DNA of 64,000 bases. Source: Laccaria trichodermophora (taxonomy: Eukaryota; Basidiomycota; Agaricomycetes; Agaricales; Hydnangiaceae). Under the pieces are notes generated by a model that was not told the origin of the DNA, searched no databases, and saw nothing but the letters and a program-made list of their open reading frames with translations. Shown piece by piece: positions 31,155-42,000 of this stretch (positions within the stretch are counted from its first letter, which is position 1; the number at the start of each line of letters is the position of its first letter). The translations under genes and the position numbers were made by a program. The stretch covers positions 682,001-746,000 of the forward strand of contig JACTVC010000021.1 in the NCBI GenBank assembly GCA_018417955.1, in the 5' to 3' direction.

Positions 31155-33420
31155 TCAACGATACCTCCTGCTCCTCCTCCTCAACCAACTCCAAATCCCA
31201 AACCCAGTCAAGTCCTCACAAGCACCTTCAACACAACAGCACACACCCCAATGCCCACAAGTGCAAGGTAACTCTCCTGTCCACCTGTTGATAGGTACAG
31301 ATCGCGTCGGGGTCCTCTTTGAGGGGTGATGGTGGTGAAAGAACTGGGATTGGAGGGGAGGAGGAAGAAGAACTTGGGTTAAGGGAGGAGGGAGGGTTGG
31401 ACTCAAGGAGGAACAAGGACATATTGTCGCCCAACACAGGAAAGACGACGGACTGAAGAAGAGTGATAGTGATGGGCCATGACTTCGACGAAGTGGACGC
31501 GTCGAGACCACCAATTTGAGCAGAATGCATTCCCATTCTTCCTCAACCTGTTCGAAACGTTCTTCAACGTCGGATCCTCTCTGATCGAGAGCCCATCCTC
31601 GCTCATCAAATTCACTTCCTTCTCCTCCACCTCCCTCTATCTCCGCTCAACCGCTATCTCCCTCCCTTCTGCATTCTCCTTCCCTTTCCCCTTCTCTACG
31701 TCTCCTTCGTTTTCCTCAACGAATTTACCCTCACCAAACCTCACACGAACCTTCCTCCCCCTCCCAGTCCTGACGACCCCAACCCCACCACCAGCAGACC
31801 CCTCCGCCTCTTTTATAGGGTGGTGGGAGAGGAGGAGGTCCACCAGGAGGAGGAATGTCATCACCAGGCGTATCTCTCAGAGCATCATCGCCAGACGTAT
31901 TATCCCTCCGAACATCAACCAACCCCTCGACTCCAACGCCAGGCCGTGGCCTAGGATGATGTATGACAGGCCCATAATCAGTCAGCGTCGTCGCTACACC
32001 CTCTTCCTTTCCTCACCCACACCAGCAGTGCAAAGAGGAGGGTCTACGAGGAGTTGCTGTGGCAAGGGGACACGCGTGTTGTTGGCCATGACCGCCTACG
32101 CCCAACGGGTTGGATTGCAGTGAATGGGGGTACGGAACCTGTCGGGAATGGAAGATAAAGATAGAGGGGCATGACGGTACCCAAACTCATGCAGTCCTGC
32201 TGTATCAATTGGAGCTTGGGCGAATGAGAGGCCCGTGTCTGTGGAAGAGAATGGCGACCCATGCGTAGAAACGAATGGGGGACTTAGGCCTGTTGATGGG
32301 AACGGTGGTGCAGTGAAAACGAACGGCGTCCCCGTATGTACAAAGAGAGAGCGGTGTGTAGATGCATAAGCAGGGCAGGTAAGGCAGAAACAAGGTTGAT
32401 GGGGCAGTTTGATCGTTTTTTCTCATTCCGTCCTTTTCCCTCGTATTGGCGCTGGGACCACGGCCAACGCCAGGCTAGAGACTAAATAATGTGCTGTCCA
32501 CCGGAAGGGAAGAGTGCACTGAGTCTTGTTGGGTGAATGCGAATAGGACGCGGAATGTTATAGTCCGAGAACAAGACGTGGAACGTCGTTGGTCCTTATT
32601 CGGTGAATTTGACCTCCTTCCTCCTTTTTCCTGATTGTCGTTGTCATCCTCTAAGCTCGAGGATCGTTTGAGGGAGGCTATCACTGCATGTCTTTCACCC
32701 TCACATTTCCATTGGAAATAGAATCAAAGCTGGGGTTCGCCGTCCCCACATCAACGCTAAAAAAGTTGGAAGGGTGGTCGTCATGTTGTAGAGAATAAAC
32801 GGGGAAGCTATGGCCCGAGTCGAACCCCGCCTCGTGGAATGTTTGATGCAGGGAGTGGGAGGCGGAGAGGGGGTGCGTTTGGTGGGTTGTTGGTACGTAC
32901 TTCGGACTTTTGTATCCAATTAGCACTAGGTAGAAAACAAACCAAGAACAAGAAAAACACGTACCCCTCTGTACCCCTCATCGTTCACCCCATCTGATGG
33001 GTGCTGTCACAGTAGCCACGACGGAGACCTCGAAGGAGACACCGGTAAAGACCTAGGTTCGGAGTTCCTCGGACGTCAAGCTCCTACTACGCCTGTAGGG
33101 AGCTTATATTTCATTGGGGACACCTGAGCACTTGAGTCTTGGCGAAGGCATAGATGGGACGTGGTGGTGCTGTGCGAGCGTGGTAATATGGACCTGGTGG
33201 TGCGGTGAGGAAGAAGAGCAGGAAACGGTGACCGTGCATGTTGTCATGGCGTAGTAGGGGTGTGCGTTTCGCTTTACTGCATTTGATATGGGTTTGGAGA
33301 TGACAATGGAAGTAGGGGTCCTTTGTAGTGCGTGGGAATGAAAAGGTGGATGTTCGGAATCGACTGACCCAAGTTGAAGTTGTCACGATCGACAGCTTTT
33401 GTTGGGGTGAATGTCAACGA
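31155..33420 (-). pseudogene. X-family pseudogene, copy 3
   Basis: Minus-strand similarity to X runs from the C-terminal RRRSRRYR end (31155) through the hydrophobic segment (now frameshifted), parts of the coiled coil (31403-31630), acidic and Gly-rich linkers (31637-31922), the exon-2 Ser-rich start (32475-32926), and exon-1 traces to about 33420. The coiled coil is shortened by several hundred bases relative to the intact gene. Multiple frameshifts and stops make it non-functional. Confidence 0.72.
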
Positions 33421-34047
33421 CCTCACTGACTGATGAGGCGCCCATGCCTGTCCAGATATTGGCAACCATTGTAAGGCCCACCTTGCTGAACAGACACGCA
33501 GTTTATGGGCATCGGTAATAATATTTCAAGACATTTCGCGACCTATTTCTTAACGGCAGTTGCATTCTGTCAGTACTTCTTTGTTCATAACGAAGATCGC
33601 CTATTGGCTCACCATGGTACCCAGCACTTGTTTTACGTCGTACACGGTGCTGTCGATCTACACTTTCCTGAGGAGTCCACGACTTCCACTCCTGAATAAC
33701 CACACACACACTCTTCTTCCCAACGCACCATCAGAACCTGAGGTATCGTCAACTTTCATTTCCACCTCTCTATATAATCTCGAAATCTCATGGATTTGTG
33801 CTTCCGTACTTTTCCAGGCACTGGGGAAGTTGAGAGCTGAGAGGCCAGTGCATGTGCTGGATGGAGTAAAGGCGGAGCTAATCGTTCAATCTAGGACATC
33901 CTACTTATTATGGCAGCGAGGCAACAGCATAAGCGCCCACTTTGCCTCGTGAATGATAATCGATGAAGGCATGTCCGATAGCTCTTTCCTTCAATCGTCC
34001 ATCTTGCTCACGCTTCAATAGGTGCTGGTTGGAAGCACTGACAGCTA
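33421..34047. other. Upstream region between X3 and Y3
   Basis: Shares blocks with the other X/Y upstream regions (for example the segment with GGCGGAGCTAATCGTTCA near 33870). It also has a stretch unique within the window (33520-33700) that is open in one frame but not recognised. No gene is supported. Confidence 0.35.
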
Positions 34048-35780
34048 TGTCTACTCTGCCTAGTCATGATAATACATCCAGTTCCACTCCCTCCTTAGAC
34101 GACAGAGGGGGTGCAATGAATCCAGTTGATTTGATAGCGTACGTTTAGTGGAGCGATCTTCGTTGCATGTTGAGCTGACCTACTCGACGGTAACTCTCAT
34201 GATGCCTACCAAAGGTTGCAGCTTGAAAAAACTTGCGAAGATCTCACAGCTACTGTGGCTGACTTAGCTCGATCACTGAGCAGGCTACGGGCGACGAACG
34301 AGAAGGATGCGTTGGCGCGAACGGAACTTGCGCAGAGACACGGCAAGACACTGTCTGATCTTGCGGAAGCGAAGTCGAAGATAGCCCACTTGGAGTTGCA
34401 ACTAAAATTATCGCAGGAAGCGCAGCCTGACAAGAAAATGGCATCTGATCATACGTCCAGTTCCACTCCCTCTTCAGACGGCAAAGGGGGTACAGATTCA
34501 GTAGCAAAGGGAAGAAAGTCAACGAAAAGAGCAGGTTCTGGCTATGGTACGCCATATTGCGAAAGCTCTACCGCCAGCTTCGACGGCCTAATTTACTCAT
34601 GCAGTATATTACCGTCTATACACCAAGCTAGGCGCATTCGAATCAAATCACCCTCTCTACAAGAACGACCGTTTCATTGGTTGCGTTCTAACGAAGTCTT
34701 TTTGCCCTCCTCATACCGTTGCGTCTATCAAGCTGTCCCTGTGCGGACTTGAGCACCTTTCAGAGCCCGACAAGGCGCTTCTCTTCACACCGCTCTCAAG
34801 CCCAGCACCCAAAGAAGATTCTGCCCGCCTCTCTTTAAGCGCTCCTTCTGGCCCAGGCCTGTCTGAACAAGACCCTATTGCATTGGTTGTCGAGTCGGAG
34901 AAGAGGACCGAGGAGATCTTGCAATCAGAGGAACTGCTGGAATGCTCTGATGATACTGATGTCCAGTATGGCAAGTCTTGTCGGCGACTCCTACCCAGAT
35001 AGTGCACTCATTAGCTTTGCAGTATACTATCGCATTTACTCATTATGGGGAAAAGGAGAGGAAAAGGCAAAGACCTGCTTTGACAAAAGTGATATGTCGT
35101 TAGGACGCATCAACATCTTCTTCATCCCTCCCCCCCACACCGCTGGGTCTTTGAAAGCTTGCATCGCAAAAGTTGAAGGCGCCGTCGCGCCGGATCATCC
35201 ACTTTACAAGTGGATAAAACTCTTCAAGGACATGAATAGTGACACTGCCATGGGTGACACTGATGTCATATCTTTCCAAGATGACACTTATCCGGGTAGC
35301 GTTGAAGATGATCCCGTAGCCCTTGTCAAACCAGGTAAAGGTCTCAGAGTATCCAATAGACACTGCGGCAACAAACCGTGCTTTTTCAGATGGACCAGAT
35401 TCAAAGTTCACGAAAGGCGCTCGGACAAAGTATGATGGTGGCAGTGAGTAACAGTTCCTGAGATAATTCAATTCTCGTCCTATAGTATCCCACCGCAGAC
35501 TACAGTGATTCCGCCTGGCTATCATTCATTAAAGATGAGATCGTTTACACGGATGGAGTTAGTGTCTCCAAAATTTACTACCCCAACCGTGACGGCCGTA
35601 ATTCTTTCCTTTTCTGCTTCATCACCAGTTTGTTGACGCTTTGTCGGAACAGTCTCTTATCCAGGATACATGGCGATCAATTCCAAGGGTGAAAAAGGCT
35701 GTGAGTCTCCAATTTGCCTTTGGGTCACTAGATGGTTATTGATTTTCTTTGGCAGTTGTGGAACAGAGTGAGTGGTCTCC
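34048..35780 (+). pseudogene. Y-family copy 3, interrupted by a foreign coiled-coil segment
   Basis: It starts like other Y genes (MSTLPSHDNTSSSTPS), but after about 22 codons continues into a segment matching 38770-38840 and meets a stop near 34147. From 34216 an open frame encodes a heptad-rich coiled coil (LTATVADLARSLSRL... KSKIAHLELQLKLS) and then re-enters Y exon 1 with a repeated TSSSTPSSDGKGG block. Exon 2 (YYRLYTKLGAF to VQYG) and exon 3 (YYRIYSLWGKG) are open. About 60-70 bases are lost after VALVK near 35330, shifting the frame to a stop at 35433-35435. The downstream small exons are still recognisable to about 35770. It is probably a pseudogene, or a fusion gene with a new C-terminus. 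Confidence 0.55.
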
Positions 35781-36196
35781 TCCCTCTGTCGGAGAAGTTG
35801 ATATTAAACGTTTACCAGTTAATCTTGCTTTTGATTGATTGGTGAACATTGGAGAGTGTATACTTTCGGAATGGGATATGTCAGGTTGTAATATTTAGGC
35901 TTGGCAGAAGGGGTCGATGCAGCGGTCCCGTAGATCTGTTAACATGTAACACAAGAAATGAGGACTCACTGATCATGAAAAACGAACCGTGCATTGCAAC
36001 TTGCAATGCCGACGGTTGACGCTTTCAAACATTCAGCCATGCTCAAAGATTCAAACAATTCATACTTAAGGTATAAGTAACTCAGATATATACACGAACA
36101 AAAAACCCAAAACGCTCGCATATGTGCGCATTTATATATTCAATTCCACGTCAGTCAAAAAGAGATCGTGCAAAAAAGTCGTAAAGGTCATAAAAG

Positions 36197-38290
36197 TCAT
36201 AAGGCTGAAGGGTATCTCCCGCCCTCAAATTGAGTCAACACTACCTTCTCCCCCTCCTCCTCAACCAACTCCAAATCCCAAACCCAGTCAACCTCACAAG
36301 CACCTTCAGCACAACGGCACACACGCGAAAATACCCACAAGCATGAGGTAACTCCCGCGTCCGCCTGTCGATAGGTATAGATCGCGCCTGGGTCTTCTCT
36401 GAGGGGTGGTGGAAGAATTTGGGTTGGAGGAGGTGGAAGGACTTGTGTTAAAGAAGGTAAAGAAGAAGGAAGACGTCTTGTCGTCCAATACGTGAACGAC
36501 AACGGACTGAAGAACAGTGATGGGCCATGAATTCGATAAAGTCGACGCGTTGGGAGCACCAAGTCGAGCATCACGCGTTTCCTCGAGCTCTTGAACCCGT
36601 TTACAACATTCTTCAAGCGCGATTCCTCTCTGATCGAGTGCCCGTTCTCGCTCATCAACCGCTTGCTCCAATTCCACAACCTTCTCCGGCCTCCCTCGGA
36701 CATCTTCCTCCCTCCTTTCAACCACCATCTCCCACTCCTCCACCTGCTTCTCCCACTCCTCCACCTCTTCCTCCCTCCTTTCCATCACCTCCTCACGTCG
36801 CCCAACCGCATCCTCACGATACCCAACACCCAACACCCCTAACCCCTCAACCCTCTCCTGTCTAGCCGCCAGCCCAAACTCACGTTGGTCTAGCGATTCT
36901 TGCCTGGTTGCGAGCGTTGCAAGGAAGTCGTGTTCTGTTGTGTGCGGGCTCCTGTCCTGACCTGAAGCATCTCCAGAACCTAGCTCCCTCGAAACATCAT
37001 GATACCCAACCAACGCCTCAACTCCAACACCAAGCCATGGCCCAGGATGCTGTATCACAGACCTAGAATCAGTCGCCTTCGTCGCTAAGCCCTCCCTCTT
37101 CCTTTCCCCACCCACACCACCAGCGCCTGAAAGAGGTGGGGGGGTCTACGAGATGTTGTTGTCCGTTATGTGGCGGGAGAGGAAGGGGACGTGCGTGTTG
37201 TTGGCCTGGATCGCCTATGCCCAGCGGGATTGGAATGGGGGGCATCTAACCTGAAGATGCTGTTGGGAGGAAAGTTAACGTAGAGGCAGATGGCGGTATC
37301 CAATTGGAGCTTGAGCGAATGGAAGGCCCGTGCCTGTGAAAGCGAATGGCGACCCAGAATGCGTAGAAATGAATGGCGAACCCGTGCCTGTCGAAGGAAA
37401 CTGTGGCACAGTAGAAATGAACGGAGACCCCGTAGGTAGTACCAACGGAGAGTGCGAGCCAGGGCCGGTATGTACAGGGTAAGGAGGGGCGCGGGTAAAA
37501 CAGGAGACAAGCTAGGTGGAGCGATTTGATTCTTTCTTCTCCTTCCATCCGAGCGTCCCGCTCTATCCTTGTATAGGCACTCGGGCCACGACCAGCACCA
37601 GGGCTATAAGCAGAGAACGAAAATGAAACATGGACAGCACTAGGATAAAGGCAGAGAACGAGAATAAACCATGGACTGCCCCACGCGACGGAAGAGTTTT
37701 TGGGTGGATGCGAATAGGACGCGGAATGTCGTTGGTCTTTGGTCGGATTTCATTTCGTTGAGAAGCCATGATACCTCCATTGCTATTTTGAGGTAGAATT
37801 GAAGCTGATGTTGCCGCTCCTCCTCTCCACTGCATCAACACTGATAGAGTTGGGAGAGGAATATTTTGACAGGAGGAGCAGGAGGCGGAAAGGAGGATAG
37901 GATGGTGGATTTTGAATAGTTCAAAGCCTCGATTCAAACCAATTATTAGCACTAGGCAAAAATGAAAACATTAAAAGGAGAAAAACCAAGGAGAAGTAGA
38001 ACACATGCCTGTCAAAATCACCATCGTTCAAGAAAAAAGTTTTCCTCACTATCTTGACGAACGCAGTGAGATCATGCGTCAATTGGTCCAGAACCTCCCC
38101 GGCGCCGGCTCCACGGATGGTGGAAGAGATGTAGGCGGAAAGGTGTGTTGGTGACCATTTCTGCTGGTAACTCGAGGGTGGGTATGGTAGACGAAGGAAG
38201 GATATCAGTATGGCGTATGGTTTTATTTCGTTTGGGCAGACGGTGCGGTCACAGGGGTCACAGTTGAGCCGTGACGTCAACAATTTGTCT
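36197..38290 (-). pseudogene. X-family pseudogene, copy 4
   Basis: The end of the gene is at about 36230; the hydrophobic anchor lies in a shifted frame and a 269-codon open frame (37115-36306) covers part of the linker and the coiled coil (VGRREEVMERREEEVEEWE) with a shortened repeat region. Upstream, 37166-37548 and 37563-37952 carry linker and exon-2 start homology in other frames. 37921-38283 keeps exon-1 material including the remnant of the SAM domain (LSAYISSTIRGAGAGEV) and a functional-looking intron. Frameshifts separate all blocks. Confidence 0.72.
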
Positions 38291-39121
38291 TCAAGTTCAA
38301 CCTAACTCCCATGTACCTGTCTAGATAACGACCATCGAAAGGCCCGCCTTGGACAGCTTCTCAAAAGTGTGAGGCGGCTTACTTAGATGGGGAAGTTCTT
38401 CACCTGCGGGAGTTTTTATCGCCGACTCCCGTCGAGTCGCCTCGGAAAGTACTTAGTGAACCTCACGACAAAAGAAACTCTATCCAACCGTGCAGTTGAA
38501 GCCAGTCTACAAGCCCCCTGCGTCATAACAACTTATGTGTAGCTGAGTTCCCATCAAACTTTTGAATCGATATATCGTGTGTTCTATTCATGTGTCTAAT
38601 CCTGAATTGGCAGATCTTGTTGATAAGCGACATGTGCCAGTGTGTTTCTTGAGCACTTGCTTGACCTACTGCACGTTCTGGCGCAAGGATTCAGCGTTTT
38701 CTTTGCCGTCGCAGTTTACTTGCCTTCTTGCTTAAGTCTCCTACCCGCACGATACGGCCCCTGTATCGACAATGAAGCCAGCTAGTTTGATAACCTACGT
38801 TTAGTGAAGCATTTTTCGTTGCATGTTGAGCTGACGTACCACTACCACAGAATTATGGGAGGGACTGGAAGTGGGAAATCGACAGTATGGGCTACTAATC
38901 CACTGCCACCGCCTCCAGTCAGGCCTCAGGGAGGTCGTTGACACACCAATCCAAGACAAGTTGTTGACGCCTCATGCGAAGTGTCGGGTTTTATGGCATC
39001 CTCGCATCCATACCTTCTGACAGTGGCGCGCCTGGCAAATGTAATTTCTCTTATCGATTATGTTTCCCTCAGCTCTACGTATTCATTGCCGTCTCACCAA
39101 TTCATTCACAAGTCCCAACAA
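38291..39121. other. Spacer with a fragment of a P-loop (Walker A) protein gene
   Basis: 38852-38884 encodes IMGGTGSGKST after an AG acceptor, a Walker A loop like those of fungal AIG1-like GTPases; the frame stops about 12 codons later. The preceding 80 bases (AACCTACGTTTAGTG... GCATGTTGAGCTGAC) match the foreign segment at 34126-34180 inside Y copy 3. So this is probably the first exons of a broken P-loop NTPase gene. Nothing else in the stretch looks coding. Confidence 0.45.
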
Positions 39122-40791
39122 TCACAATGACAGCCACCCATCCTCTAATAACTCCTGCGCACTAGGTCTCATCCTCGGATCCAACATCAAGCATCTACGC
39201 AAGAACTTGGCGGTGCCTAGAATCTCATCCTCATCCTCATCACCGAGTTCAAGTGTAAGTTTTCGCAAATTGTTTTCGAGTGTGGTTGGAGCAAAATCGG
39301 TGTTTTTGGTGTGTAGAAGCGTGCCTGTGTGATTATAAGTTCACGTCGCTGAGGGGGTTATGATGTTGAATGAACCTTTCTCATCGAAATACTTCTCCCG
39401 ATCCTCACACTCTTCAAGGAAATCAAGCGGGAACGGTCCTAACACTTCTATTATGTTTTGTAAATGGGTTTCGTGTGAGTAGGCATCGTGTTCTTGAAAG
39501 AGGAGGATGCGGTTGGTGAGGAGCTCGAATACCTACATACATCGGATGCATTTTTTTAATGATTGCGATATAGGTAGGTAGGGTAGCGAACGTACAAGAC
39601 AACCGACAGTCCATATATCTATAGCGGACGACCACGGATATCGAAGTGTAACTTCGGGTGCGCGGATGATATTTGGTTGACGGAGATGTTCTCTCTTCGG
39701 CTTGTCGACGGGCGTGGCTGTTCATTTATCCCATCATCATCATCATTAGTGAGTTGAAAAAAAGAAAAGAAAAGAGAAGTTGACCTTCACTATAATCCAC
39801 CAACCGCACCTCTACATCCTCAACAGAATCACAAAGGCTAAAATACGGTAAAGGCTGTGAACATGAAACCACGAGAGGTACTTTTAATGATGGAAGGGAT
39901 AGAGGGGGGCCGTAGATGGCTGGAGGATCCTCCTTTAGGAATTGGTTTATTCGGGAAGAGGTTGGGGCGGGTATTGAAAGAAGGATGTTCTCGGATTTGA
40001 TGTCTTCAACATAGATTATTAGCGTGGATAAGATTCAAGAATGGGTGCAGGAATTGAAGACGCACCAGTGTGAATATACCCGCATTCACGATGAAGGTAA
40101 TCCAGCGCAAGAAGCACCTGTTTCGTGATGCGCTTCACGATACGTAGGGGGAGGGGCCGATCCGTCGAGTCCTCCCCTGGCATACGAAAGTTTTCTAAGC
40201 TCGAGCTTAAAGCCTCCGTGACGAAACATATGTGACCCCCCGCCTCGCTCCTTGCAATAAAACAATGTTGCAAAGTCAAGCAGTGGTTGAATCCGGGGCT
40301 GTTTGGGTTGGTTTGTTTGATTTTCCGGAATACGTCGTATTCTGTTGAATGACCACCGACTATTTGTGCGGTGGCTTGTGAGGTTAGGATTTTTAAGGCG
40401 ACGAAGGTTGTTGTCTCCGCCGACTGGTCACTGTATTAATGTCTTAATTAAAAAACTAGCACAGAAACGAATTTTGACCAGCGAGCAACTTACAGCGCAA
40501 GCCACACGGAGGAGTTGGCAGCCCAACCCAGCTACGTGCAAAACGTTTATGATCAAAACAGGGTTCAAGACAGAGGGAATCGCAAACAAAGCGCACTTTG
40601 CGGACGAGCCGATACTGCTTTAGCGAACGTCCAACTGCAGCAGAGGTGAAGTATCCAAAGCCCTCCTCGAACGTCGAGAGCAGATTTTCCTCCGGGGGCA
40701 CGTCGGTTCCTCCCATCGCTTCGGCGAGGACCTTGGGATTGATTGCCTTGACATCCTGAGGAAAGGACGATCGTTCTTCAGCTTCAGGCAT
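39122..40791 (-). CDS. SRPK-like (CMGC) serine/threonine protein kinase
   Basis: Seven exons (40791-40597, 40531-40494, 40430-40066, 40003-39785, 39717-39596, 39532-39376, 39324-39122) join in phase to 432 aa with GT-AG introns of about 50-75 bp. The lysine lies in FVALK (~K91). The catalytic loop HTDIKSEN sits at ~198-205, as in SRPK-type kinases. The magnesium motif reads DYS (~D269) instead of DFG, APE is at ~292-294, and TLRYPWSSAIDIWTVGCL and CLMLDPRMRPSAQELL close the fold. The glycine loop is weak (LGWAANSSVW), so activity might be altered. Such kinases phosphorylate Ser/Arg-type substrates or diversify in mushroom genomes; the substrate here is unknown. The gene lies at the symmetry axis of the X/Y array and is apparently single-copy apart from a C-terminal scrap at 54945. 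Confidence 0.88.
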
Positions 40792-42000
40792 GCTCTAGGG
40801 GGGTGATGGTAGTCTGAATAGCCTGGGTTATGAGGTAGTTTGAGGAAACGGCATGCCTTGTTCTTTGCTCATCCCCTGATTCAAAACGTTGTTGACTCGG
40901 ACTCGGACGTCTTAGTATGTGACCAACGTGACAGCACCTCTTCAACGGAGGATCTTGGGCGCTCACAACTTCGAAGAAAAAGTGTTTGTTCCCATCAGCA
41001 TGCATTCTTAGACCACAACCCAGGCCGATATCGACACGTACTAGCGCTCGGAGGCGTGGGGACATAGAAGGAGCATGCGCCAATGTCACCTTGCAACAAA
41101 TAATAGCAATTTGTGAGTTCGAGATCATGTTTCTTTGGTATGCGTATTTTGCGTCGGGGTAAGTTACATGTCGTTTTCTGGATTAGCGCTATTACATACG
41201 CAGTTGTTGACTCGACTGAGCGAATCTTACTTACTGTGGTTAACGCGACTTGGAAGTAATTGGGTGACTAAGCGGTATGAGGGGGACGTCGGCGTGGTTG
41301 GTCTTCTTGAAGATGTTAGTAAGACCTGATAAGATTCTTCAGAGGGACCGCGCGCCGATTACAAGAAAGTGGTCGCTTCGGACGCGTGATTGGTTAGTTT
41401 TCGTGAGCGCACTTTGGCTTCAAGTCTATGTGTCGGGAGATCAAATTGCAATCGTTCTAGGTTCCACCGAGGCCGTAAACGGTACATCCCTGAAAAGATG
41501 CTGATAGCGTGCACAGATAAATGAAGGAATGAGGGAAGGAAGGACTAACGTGTTCGTAAAAATCTTTCAGCCACTTGCCTGTCCAATCTATCTGGAAAAG
41601 GAGCCAATGTCGTAACATACATAATCGATTTCGTCAAGGCACTCACTCATGATGCATGAGCGCTGAGTCTATGACATTCGCAGATTCGATGGTGCAAATT
41701 TAGAAAAGGCGTTTGAGTGCCAGTGCGGGAATGACGCGTACCGATGCCCATAGAACTGTATGGCCGTTCAACGTGGTGGGCCTTCCGATGGTCGTTATCT
41801 TTACAGCCTTTACAGGCACACGGGCGCCTCTCCAGTCAGGGAGGTCGTTGACAGGTTCAGGACTGTTCAGGATAAGTTGTTGACGTCACAGTGCAACGAC
41901 GATGAGTATGTGACACAACGTGACAGCGCCTCGTCAACAAAGGGAGCATCCGCGACAACTTGAAGTTGAACTTGGTCGCAACGAATCGCGAGTCAAAACC
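40792..42000. other. Divergent intergenic region, kinase (-) / X (+)
   Basis: Contains the presumed promoters of both genes. 41700-41990 is the X upstream module also found at 12.6, 28.8 and 53.7 kb, including GTTGTTGACGTCACAG. Short open frames (41135-41329, 41277-41504) lack protein-like features. A second GTTGACTCGGACTCGG-type block near 40890 resembles part of the X upstream module, suggesting a partial duplication. Confidence 0.4.

Noticed and set aside
41135..41504. Overlapping short frames between the kinase and X genes
   Set aside because: No start context, no splice partners and no domain; the region is the shared upstream area.
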